Origin: an uncultured Tenacibaculum sp.
Lineage (GTDB): Bacteria > Bacteroidota > Bacteroidia > Flavobacteriales > Flavobacteriaceae
Direction: 5' to 3'
DNA length: 64,000 nucleotides
Assembly: GCF_947502995.1 (NCBI RefSeq)
Contig: NZ_CANNBW010000003.1
Location: 1-64,000 of the forward strand
Position numbers and translations under genes: made by a program. Below, in pieces: positions 36,953 to 45,900 of the stretch (position 1 is the first letter of the stretch; every line of letters starts with the position of its first letter). The notes below the pieces were generated by a model that was not told the DNA's origin, did no database searches, and saw only the letters and a program-made list of their open reading frames with translations.

Positions 36953-38256
36953 GAATTAGCGATAATTTTTAACATCGATTCATAAACTCTTCCCCAGCCT
37001 TTCCAACGCATATAACCACTTAAACTTTCATTATGAAATAATGTAATAAAAGTTCCATTCACTTTTTTAACTTGCTTATTTAAATCATTTATTTTCCCCA
37101 GAGATTGCTTAGGTGTAAGCTTCATATAATCATTTAAGGTTGTATCCATTAATGCAAAAGGAAATACTCGTAATGGTGTTTGGATTTCAAAATCTAAATC
37201 ATAAAAATAAAAAGGAGTACATGTACTTGCACGAAATCCGACATGACTTGCATATCCCATAGAATAATCTTCATGAATTTCTAAATCGATTAATTTTTGA
37301 AAAGTATCTGGTAAAGCAAATCGTAAATAATGTTGTCTCGACCTAAAAATTGGCATATTAGTAATTCCTTCTAAACGTTCTTTTTCAGTCTTTAACTTTT
37401 CAAAATTGTTCATGGTATAAAAAGAAGGATGCAATCCAACCCTCGCATAATCTACCATGTCTTTAATTAATAGACGAAATTTATTTTTTGATGCAGAAAT
37501 ATTAGTATCGTATGTAGAATAATCTCCTATTAGAAAAAAGAAAATTGTTCTAACATTGTATTTTTTCTTTAGTGAAATAATTTGCTCGAAAGTATTATAA
37601 GGATCTTTTCTTAAATTGAACCTAACAGCAATGCGATCGATAGCGTGTAAAAAATTCAGTTTATAAACATCTTTTATAACCCCCCCTATGGCACGAATTG
37701 AACTTTTGTATTTGTAAGCATAGGCATGATCAACATCGATAGTAGAAATAAATTGATATTGTCTTTCTTTATATTCATAATCAGGAAACCGTTCTTTTAA
37801 CTTGGTTAAAAGTTTATAGGCCCAGATATCTATAACTGGCTTTTCTAAAAAACCATTCTGAAAAGCTAAACTTTGATTAGCAGGAAATCGATCGTATTTA
37901 TCTTTAATATGTGGCAAATACTCTTCATATCTTGTAATGAGGAAAAAACTTGCCGAAAAAATATCGAATGGTATTGTTGATTTCTGCCCCTGAAAAAAGA
38001 AACATGGTACATCTTCCCATTTAGACATATCAATTTCAACATCACTAACACCTTGTTCAAATAAAAGATTGGTACTTTTTATAAAAAATTCATTACCCAA
38101 AGGTACTTTTGTGTATGAAATTTTTGGTCCAGCAAAAGCCACGAAATCTTCTACTTTTGAAGTAAAATCTATATCTATCTGTAAAATACGCGTAAAAATA
38201 TGTTTAAATATATAGCGTACTCGTGGAGTAACTTTATGTGTATAAACTAGTATCAA
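36949..38256 (-). CDS. Polysaccharide deacetylase-type protein (NodB-like fold)
   Basis: 435 residues from a TTG codon. About 110 N-terminal residues form a separate domain seen in Bacteroidota proteins of this kind (VYTHKVTPRVRYIF). The NodB-like part begins with STIDVDHAYAYK at 171-182; the Asp-x-Asp motif is the usual catalytic/metal site, and later HPSFYTMNNF and MGYASHVGFRAST give the metal-binding His and the Arg. Such enzymes remove N-acetyl groups from surface sugars. It shares an operon with the GNAT gene. Confidence 0.75.
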   Translation of the reverse strand: MILVYTHKVTPRVRYIFKHIFTRILQIDIDFTSKVEDFVAFAGPKISYTKVPLGNEFFIKSTNLLFEQGVSDVEIDMSKWEDVPCFFFQGQKSTIPFDIFSASFFLITRYEEYLPHIKDKYDRFPANQSLAFQNGFLEKPVIDIWAYKLLTKLKERFPDYEYKERQYQFISTIDVDHAYAYKYKSSIRAIGGVIKDVYKLNFLHAIDRIAVRFNLRKDPYNTFEQIISLKKKYNVRTIFFFLIGDYSTYDTNISASKNKFRLLIKDMVDYARVGLHPSFYTMNNFEKLKTEKERLEGITNMPIFRSRQHYLRFALPDTFQKLIDLEIHEDYSMGYASHVGFRASTCTPFYFYDLDFEIQTPLRVFPFALMDTTLNDYMKLTPKQSLGKINDLNKQVKKVNGTFITLFHNESLSGYMRWKGWGRVYESMLKIIANS

Positions 38257-38323
38257 GTTTCTATTTTCAATTATCGATAATCAGTAAACTTTACTCTTTA
38301 ATAAGTTAATAATAATTTACTGA

Positions 38324-39010
38324 TTACAGCATTCCTTCATCTGCAAAGCTAAAGTAATCTTTTTCAGTTATAATTAAATGATCGAGAACTTTTATATCTA
38401 ATGCAACTCCAGCTTTTTTTATTTTCTCTGTAAGTTGGATATCTGAGGTACTCGGAGATAATTTTCCAGATGGATGATTATGAATTAAAATGATTCCTAC
38501 AGCTGCTAGTTCTAACGCTTTTTTATAAATCAATCGAATATCTACTAAAGCACTTACCAATCCTCCTTTGCTAATTTGACATTTATCTAACACTGTATTC
38601 GAGTTATTTAAATATATAACCCAAAATTCTTCATGTGGTAAATCACCTACAATAGGTTGCATTAAATTAAAAACATGATTAGAGGATTTTATTTTAAACA
38701 CATCTTTACCTTCTTCAAAATGACGCCGTTTACCTAATTCTAAGGCTGTAATGATACTTATAGCTTTTGCTTCTCCGATTCCATTAAACCTCATTAACTC
38801 TTGAATTGAGAGTTTAGCTAAATCATTTAGATTATTATTTACAGAAGATAAAATTCGTTTCGATAATTCAACAGCACTTTCTGTACGATTTCCAGAACCT
38901 ATTAGAATCGCAATTAACTCGGCATTAGTTACAATAGTTTTTCCATGGTGCAACAATTTTTCTCTTGGTCTATCATCTATAGCCCAAGACTTTATACTTA
39001 ACTTTTTCAT
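38324..39010 (-). CDS. radC: RadC-family JAB/MPN-domain protein
   Basis: 228 residues from the ATG at 39010. The frame runs 6 codons further up to a TTG, but that codon lies inside the predicted -7 box (39026-39033), so the ATG is the start. It has an N-terminal helix-hairpin-helix region (RFNGIGEAKAISIITALELG) and a JAMM metal site with HNHPSGKLSPSTSD. RadC was once thought to act in DNA repair; its real role is not settled. Single gene, divergent from trkA. Confidence 0.9.
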   Translation of the reverse strand: MKKLSIKSWAIDDRPREKLLHHGKTIVTNAELIAILIGSGNRTESAVELSKRILSSVNNNLNDLAKLSIQELMRFNGIGEAKAISIITALELGKRRHFEEGKDVFKIKSSNHVFNLMQPIVGDLPHEEFWVIYLNNSNTVLDKCQISKGGLVSALVDIRLIYKKALELAAVGIILIHNHPSGKLSPSTSDIQLTEKIKKAGVALDIKVLDHLIITEKDYFSFADEGML

Positions 39011-39025
39011 TTTTTTTCTTTTCCG

Positions 39026-39033
39026 CAAATATA
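39026..39033 (-). promoter_or_regulatory. radC promoter -7 box
   Basis: Minus-strand TATATTTG, a full consensus match, 15 nt before the ATG at 39010. It overlaps the alternative upstream TTG codon and rules that start out. Confidence 0.6.
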
Positions 39034-39096
39034 ATTAAAACATAGTGTAGTTAAATTTAATCTCATTTTTTGCTGAATCTTTTCATTTCAAAAATG

Positions 39097-39104
39097 TATC
39101 TTTG
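39097..39104 (+). promoter_or_regulatory. trkA promoter -7 box
   Basis: TATCTTTG, a full consensus match, 23 nt before the trkA ATG. A TTG lies 24 nt upstream at 39070-39072. Confidence 0.6.
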
Positions 39105-39127
39105 TACTCTATTCGTTAATTTTTAAT

Positions 39128-40474
39128 ATGAAAATTATAATAGCCGGAGCTGGTGATGTTGGATTTCATCTGGCTAAACTCCTATCATACGAATCTCAAG
39201 ACACTTATATTGTCGATTTAGATGGCGATAAGCTGAATTATATTAATAATCACTTAGATGTTATTACTAAAAAAGGAGATGCTACTTCAATAAAACTTTT
39301 AAAAGAAATAGGAATTGGAAATGCCGATTTACTTTTAGCTGTTACAGAAAATCAAAACACAAACTTTACGATTGCTGTAATTGGAAAAGCTTTAGGAGTG
39401 AACAAAACAATTGCTAGAATAAAAAATCCAGAATTTTTAAGTAGTGAAACAATAGACTTTAAAGATTTTGGTGTTGATTTTATGATTTCTCCAGAAGAAT
39501 TAGCTGCTGAAGAGATCAAATTATTATTACATCAATCTTCTTTTAATGATACTGTAGCCTTTGAAAATGGTTTATTTAACGTAATGGGAACTACTTTAGG
39601 TTATAAATCACCTATTGTAAATCTTTCTGTTAAAGAAGCTAAGGATAAATTCAATATGGTAGATTTTATTACCATTGCGATTAAAAGAGAAGGAATTGCT
39701 CAAACAATTATCCCTAGAGGAGATACTGAGTACAAAATGAACGATCAGGTTTATTTTTCTGTTCCAAATTATAGTATTGAAAAACTATATCCTATCATTG
39801 GAAAAGAGCATTTAGACATTAAAAACGTAATGATCTTAGGTGGTAGTAGTATTGGTAAAAAAACAGCAAGAAATCTTTGTAAAGACAACTTCAAGGTAAA
39901 ATTAGTTGAAAAAAACAGAGACAAAGCTTTAACTCTTGCTGAAGATTTAAGAACTACTTTAGTTATTAATGGAGATGGAAGAGAATTAGAGCTATTAGAA
40001 GAAGAAAATATTAGAGACATGGATGCTTTTATTGCAGTTACAGGTGATTCTGAAACAAATATCATGTCTTGTTTAGTAGCAAAATCTAAAGGTGTTAGAA
40101 AAACCGTAGCATTAGTTGAAAATATGGATTATATCAATATTTCTCAAACTATTGGAATCGACACCTTGATAAATAAAAAGTTAATTGCGGCAAGTAATAT
40201 TTTCAGACATATTCGTAAAGGAGAAATTCTTGCGCTTGCCAACTTACATAATATTGATGCAGAAGTTTTTGAATTTGAAGTACAATATGGTGCTAAAGTA
40301 ACAGAAAAACCTATTAGAGAACTTCGTTTCCCTAGAGAAGCTGTATTCGGAGGAATTATTAGAAACGGAAAAGCATTAATGTCTTTTGGAGATATGCAAA
40401 TTCAAGCAGGTGATCATGCCATTGTATTTTGTTTACCTGAAGCTATTTCAACTGTTGAAGACTTATTTAACTAA
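39128..40474 (+). CDS. trkA: Trk potassium uptake regulator TrkA
   Basis: 448 residues with two RCK units in tandem. The first NAD-binding motif is IIAGAGDVGFHLAKLL (3-18) and the second MILGGSSIGKKTARNL (about 236-251); each is followed by a TrkA-C domain. TrkA is the cytoplasmic gating ring that binds nucleotides and controls TrkH. The last base of its stop codon is the first of the trkH ATG (TAATG), so the two are coupled. One operon with a clear promoter. Confidence 0.95.
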   Translation: MKIIIAGAGDVGFHLAKLLSYESQDTYIVDLDGDKLNYINNHLDVITKKGDATSIKLLKEIGIGNADLLLAVTENQNTNFTIAVIGKALGVNKTIARIKNPEFLSSETIDFKDFGVDFMISPEELAAEEIKLLLHQSSFNDTVAFENGLFNVMGTTLGYKSPIVNLSVKEAKDKFNMVDFITIAIKREGIAQTIIPRGDTEYKMNDQVYFSVPNYSIEKLYPIIGKEHLDIKNVMILGGSSIGKKTARNLCKDNFKVKLVEKNRDKALTLAEDLRTTLVINGDGRELELLEEENIRDMDAFIAVTGDSETNIMSCLVAKSKGVRKTVALVENMDYINISQTIGIDTLINKKLIAASNIFRHIRKGEILALANLHNIDAEVFEFEVQYGAKVTEKPIRELRFPREAVFGGIIRNGKALMSFGDMQIQAGDHAIVFCLPEAISTVEDLFN

Positions 40475-41976
40475 TGGAAAGTTTAAATCTCAAATTAATT
40501 TTTCGTTTTTTAGGAATTACTGCCGTTTTAAACGGTCTTTTTATGTGGTTAGCAATTCCTTTTAGCTTACACTTCAGCGAAAAAGATGTTGTTCTTGGAA
40601 TTTTAAATGCTGGTATTATTACTATTTTTATCGGTCTTTTATTGTTCTTTTTCAATAAGCCGACCAACAAGAATTTACAAAAGAAAGAAGGTTATCTTAT
40701 TGTTACATTAGGGTGGATTATTCTAACGTTAACAGGAATGCTTCCATACTTACTAACAGGAAGTATACCTTCTATTCCTAACGCACTTTTTGAAACTATT
40801 TCAGGATATTCAACTACCGGTTCTTCTATTTTAACAGATATAGAAAGTATGCCTAAAGGAATCCTTTTTTGGAGAAGTGCTACACATTGGATTGGTGGAA
40901 TGGGAATAATCGTGCTTACAATTGCTATTTTACCTCTGTTAGGAATTGGTGGAATGCAATTATTTTTAGCTGAAGCTCCAGGACCATCCGCAGATAAATT
41001 ACATCCAAGAATTACAGATACTGCAAAACGTCTTTGGTTAATTTATGTTGGACTAACTATTGTTGAATTTCTTTTATTGAAGGTTGCAGGAATGACTTGG
41101 TTTGATGCTATAAATCATGCTATGGCTACTGTTAGTACTGGAGGATTCTCTACTAAAAACGCTAGTGTTGCGCATTGGAACGGAATGCCTTTAATACAAT
41201 ACATTATTATATTCTTCATGTTTATTGCAGGAACCAATTTTGTATTGACTTATTTTGCTCTGAAGGGAAAACTAAAGAAAGTAATACAAAGTGAAGAATT
41301 TAAATATTACGCATTAGGAATTTTCTTAGTAACAGTTGTAGTTACATTGTCTATAATTTTCTTCCAAGATGATTCTTTAAAAACAACCATAGAACACCCG
41401 ATGGTATTAGGCAAAGTAGAAAGTTCTTTTCGTCACTCTTTATTTTCTGTAATCTCTGTGGTTACTACTACAGGTTTTGTATCAGCCGATTTTACAATGT
41501 GGAGTTATTTTGTAACTGGTATTTTCTTTGCTTTATTCTTTGTTGGTGGTTCTGCAGGTTCCACTTCTGGAGGGGTAAAAGTTGTACGTCATATTGTAAT
41601 GCTAAAAAACAGTTTTTTAGAATTTAAAAAATCTTTACATCCTAATGCTATTATTCCAGTTCGTTATGACGGAAAAGCAGTAAAACAAACTATTGTATTT
41701 AATATTCTTTCATTCTTTATTTTATACATGCTAATTTTTATTGTTGGAGCTGTTGTTTTAGCCTTAATGGGGTTAGATATAAAATCTGCTCTTGGTGCTT
41801 GCGCTTCATCTCTAGGTAATATTGGTCCAGCAATAGGAAGTGTTAGCCCAGTAGACAACTTTTCTCACCTTTCAGTAAGCGCAAAGTTATTTTGCTCTTT
41901 CTTAATGTTAATTGGTCGTTTAGAGCTTTTTACTGTGTTAATTTTATTTACTCCTTTCTTCTGGAAAAGAAATTAG
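40474..41976 (+). CDS. trkH: Trk-type potassium channel/transporter TrkH
   Basis: 500 residues with about ten membrane segments. The four selectivity-filter loops are visible: SGYSTTGSSI, TVSTGGFST, VTTTGFVSAD and SSLGNIGPA, each with the central glycine that coordinates potassium. It forms the membrane pore regulated by TrkA from the same operon. Full length. Confidence 0.95.
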   Translation: MESLNLKLIFRFLGITAVLNGLFMWLAIPFSLHFSEKDVVLGILNAGIITIFIGLLLFFFNKPTNKNLQKKEGYLIVTLGWIILTLTGMLPYLLTGSIPSIPNALFETISGYSTTGSSILTDIESMPKGILFWRSATHWIGGMGIIVLTIAILPLLGIGGMQLFLAEAPGPSADKLHPRITDTAKRLWLIYVGLTIVEFLLLKVAGMTWFDAINHAMATVSTGGFSTKNASVAHWNGMPLIQYIIIFFMFIAGTNFVLTYFALKGKLKKVIQSEEFKYYALGIFLVTVVVTLSIIFFQDDSLKTTIEHPMVLGKVESSFRHSLFSVISVVTTTGFVSADFTMWSYFVTGIFFALFFVGGSAGSTSGGVKVVRHIVMLKNSFLEFKKSLHPNAIIPVRYDGKAVKQTIVFNILSFFILYMLIFIVGAVVLALMGLDIKSALGACASSLGNIGPAIGSVSPVDNFSHLSVSAKLFCSFLMLIGRLELFTVLILFTPFFWKRN

Positions 41977-42181
41977 AAAATTATTTTTCATACACCTTTT
42001 CAATAACACTTTTACAAATTTTAACTTTTGTTAAGAAACGATATTTCACTCATTACCAAAAAAACTGCACTTGTGATTTAAAGTACTACACTCATTACTT
42101 TTTAATTCATGTTAGCTAGATGCTATAGTAATTTTACGTTGGAATTATATATAAGAATTACTAACTAAAACTTTAATAAAC

Positions 42182-42838
42182 ATGAATTCAACAAAAAAAA
42201 TTATCGGATTATTATTTATTGTTTTCTCTCTTTCGGGATCAATAAAAACTGAAGCACAAGAAGGTTTCATAGGAGAAATCAGAATGTTCGCTGGAACTTT
42301 CCCTCCTAGAACATGGGCTTTTTGTGAAGGTCAATTATTATCAATCTCTCAAAATCAAGCTTTGTTCTCGATCATAGGTTGTCAATACGGGGGTGATTGT
42401 AGAACAACTTTTGCTTTACCAGATTTAAGAGGTAGAGTTGCTATATCGGCAGGTCGAGGACCAGGTTTACAAAATTATGCTCAAGCAAGTAGAGGAGGAT
42501 CAGAATATACCATATTAACTCAGGCTCAATTACCAAGTCATACTCATTCAGCTGCAATGAGTGGTGGAAGTGCTAATTTATTACTTAGTACTGATGCAGC
42601 TACAAGAAGTACTCCTCAAGCTGGTGATGTTCCTGCTGCTGCTCAATTTGGAAGTGGATTAAGTGCTCAACAAGTAAAAGCCTATGGACCAGCCAACAAT
42701 ACAGTTAACGGACAAGCTCTAGGAGGAAACATTTCCGTAGGTTTTACTGGAGGTAGTCAACAAGTTGATAAAAGACAACCTTATTTAGCTGTACGCTACA
42801 TCATATGTTTACAAGGGGTTTTTCCTTCAAGAAATTAA
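42182..42838 (+). CDS. Secreted tail-collar-domain protein (Mdp-like)
   Basis: 218 residues; signal peptide about 1-26 (TEAQ). The mature start GFIGEIRMFAGTFPPRTWAFCEGQLL, quoted by its key GEIRMFAG and WAFCEGQ motifs, and FALPDLRGRVAISAGRGPG form a phage tail-collar domain. Proteins of this microcystin-dependent-protein type occur in many bacteria without any phage genes, as here. It has its own terminator, and the first adhesin module begins 119 nt downstream. The signal peptide implies export, unlike phage tail fibres. Role unknown; surface attachment is a guess. Confidence 0.8.
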   Translation: MNSTKKIIGLLFIVFSLSGSIKTEAQEGFIGEIRMFAGTFPPRTWAFCEGQLLSISQNQALFSIIGCQYGGDCRTTFALPDLRGRVAISAGRGPGLQNYAQASRGGSEYTILTQAQLPSHTHSAAMSGGSANLLLSTDAATRSTPQAGDVPAAAQFGSGLSAQQVKAYGPANNTVNGQALGGNISVGFTGGSQQVDKRQPYLAVRYIICLQGVFPSRN

Positions 42839-42853
42839 ACTCTTAAAACAACA

Positions 42854-42888
42854 AAAACTCCTATATAAATTTTCATAGGAGTTTTTTT
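42854..42888 (+). terminator. Terminator after the tail-collar gene
   Basis: AAAACTCCTAT and ATAGGAGTTTT form an 11-bp stem around a 10-nt loop, followed by a T-run. Confidence 0.85.
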
Positions 42889-42957
42889 ATTCAACATAAA
42901 CACCTCCTAATCAGAACATTTTTTTTTATATTTAGAAATCTAATTAAACTACAAAAA

Positions 42958-45900
42958 ATGAAACAACTTTACTTTAAATGTATAACAAAACTTTTGTTTT
43001 GTTTTACTTTATTATTTAATTTTCAGGAGAGTTTTGCACAAACACCATCACCTGGGACTATGGAATTTGGAAGTTCATTAGTTGTTCTTGCTAATTCAAC
43101 AAACCCTTCAGCAAATGCTTCAGTAAACACATTACTTAACAATTTTGATGTTTCTGGTGTATCTAGTAATGATAGATTTATTGCTTTCGCTAACTCTGGA
43201 AATGAAGGAGGAACTGATGCTATAGGAAGTCCTACTGATCATGTTTTAACATGGACAGGTAATATTTCTGGTTCATTTTCATCAGGAACCATGAGCTCTA
43301 CAGATGGAACAGAATTTGGTATTACAGCAATGGAATTTGCTTACGCTATATCTACTGGGGGAGCACCTACTATAATAGCTTTTACATTCGAAGGAAAAAA
43401 GGATGGTAATACTGTAGGTACTATTGTATTAAGTACTCCTCCTCATAATACTGAAATTAATATTGATTTTACATCTCCAACTACTGGATCATTTGCAGAT
43501 ATTGATGAAATTGTTATCACTCCTGCAGCACCTATTAGTGGTGGATTTTCAGTTGACGAGATGGTAATTATAACTCCAGTATCTAATACAGATCCTACAA
43601 TTGTTATTGATAACACAACACTAAATTATACTGAAGGAAACGCTGCAACGCAAATAGATGCTATTGGAACAGTTAATGATGCTGATGGCGATGCAGATTG
43701 GAATGGTGGAACATTAGTAGCTCAAATTACAGGTAATGCTGAAGCAACAGACGAAATAAGTATTTCTGATACGGATGGAGATGGAACGGCAATTACTGTT
43801 AGTGGCACGAACATCTTAGCCAATGGATTAGACATTGGTGATTTAAGTGTAAGTGGAGGAATAGCAACAAATAATACAACGCTTACTATTACTTTTGATA
43901 GTAATGCTACCAATGCTAACGTTCAAGAAGTGTTACAGTCTTTACGATATAGAAGTACTTCTACTACTCCTGGAACATCTATTAGAACTATTACTATTAC
44001 AGCTAATGACGCTAATGCTGGTACAGCTAATGATACAAGAACTGTTAGTGTTAGTACAGTTCCTAATACAACAAGTGTAAATGTTCCTTTTAATGGAACG
44101 TATATCGCAAGTCAAAACTTAGATTTCACAATAAATTTTGACGAAAATATTATAGTCAACACTACAGGAGGTACTCCACAGTTAGCTATTACTATCGGTA
44201 GCACAACTCGTCAAGCGACTTATCAAGGTGGTTCAGGAACTACTACTTTAGCTTTTAGGTATACTGTACAAGCTGGTGATGTTGATTCTGATGGAATATC
44301 AGTAGGAACACTTTCTGCTAACGGAGGAACCTTACAAAACGGTTCAGGTACTGATGCTGATTTAACTTTAAATAGCATTGGTGTTACAACTGGGGTTTTA
44401 GTTAGCGCACCTATTACATTAACAATTACTGGACTAACTGGTGATGATAAAGTATATGATGATACTACTGCAGCTAGTGCTTTTGGAACTGCTACTCTAT
44501 CTGGAGTTGTTGGTGGAGATGATGTATCTTTAGGTGGTAGCCCAGTATTCACATTTGCTTCTGCCAATGTGGGAACTGGAATTACAATTAATACAACTGG
44601 ATATACTATCTCTGGAACAGATAGTGGAAAATATATCTTAACACAACCAACTTTATCTGGAGACATTACAGCTAAAGAATTAACCATTACTGGACTTACT
44701 GGTGATGATAAAGTATATGATGATACTACCGCAGCTAGCGCATTTGGAACAGCTACTTTAGTAGGTGTAGAATCGGGTGATGATGTATCATTAGGTGGTA
44801 GCCCAGTATTCACATTTGCTTCTGCTAATGTTGGAACTGGAATTACAATTAACACTACTGGATATACTATTTCTGGAACTGATAGTGGAAATTATACGCT
44901 AACTCAACCAACTTTATCTGGAGACATTACAACTAAAGAATTAACCATTACTGGACTTACTGGTGATGATAAAGTATATGATGATACTACTGCAGCTAGC
45001 GCTTTTGGAACTGCTACTTTAGTAGGTGTAGAATCGGGTGATGATGTATCGTTAGGTGGTAGTCCAGTATTCACATTTGCTTCTGCCAATGTGGGAACTG
45101 GAATTACAATAAATACTACTGGATATACTATTTCTGGCACCGATAGTGGTAACTACACACTAACACAACCAACTTTATCTGGAGACATTACAGCTAAAGA
45201 ATTAACCATTACTGGACTTACTGGTGATGATAAAGTATATGATGATACTACTGCAGCTAGTGCTTTTGGAACTGCTACTTTAGTAGGTGTAGAATCAGGT
45301 GATGATGTATCGTTAGGTGGTAGTCCAGTATTCACATTTGCTTCTGCCAATGTGGGAACTGGAATTACAATAAATACAACTGGATATACTATTTCTGGCA
45401 CCGATAGTGGTAACTACACACTAACACAACCAACTTTATCTGGAGACATTACAGCTAAAGAATTAACCATTACTGGACTTACTGGTGATGATAAAGTATA
45501 TGATGATACTACTGCAGCTAGTGCTTTTGGAACTGCTACTTTAGTAGGTGTAGAATCAGGTGATGATGTATCTTTAGGTGGAAGCCCAGTATTTACTTTT
45601 GCTTCTGCCAATGTGGGAACTGGAATTACAATAAATACTACTGGATATACTATTTCTGGAACGGATAGTGGAAATTATACACTAACACAACCAACTTTAT
45701 CTGGTGATATTACCGCCAAAGAATTAACTATTACTGGACTTACTGGTAGTGATAAAGAATACGATGACACTACTGCTGCTAGCGCTTCTGGAACTGCAAC
45801 ATTAAATGGTGTAGAAACTGGTGATGATGTATCTTTAGGTGGAAGCCCAGTATTTACTTTTGCTTCTGCCAATGTGGGAACTGGAATTACAATAAATACT

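Noticed and set aside
38324-39028. Longer RadC starting at a TTG at 39028
   Set aside because: The TTG lies within a perfect promoter -7 box; the ATG at 39010 fits the family.
41892-42119. A 75-codon plus-strand open frame at the end of trkH
   Set aside because: It overlaps the trkH 3' end in another frame and runs into AT-rich intergenic DNA; nothing supports translation.
42182-42838. Prophage remnant suggested by the tail-collar domain
   Set aside because: No other phage gene, integrase or attachment site is nearby, and the protein has a signal peptide.
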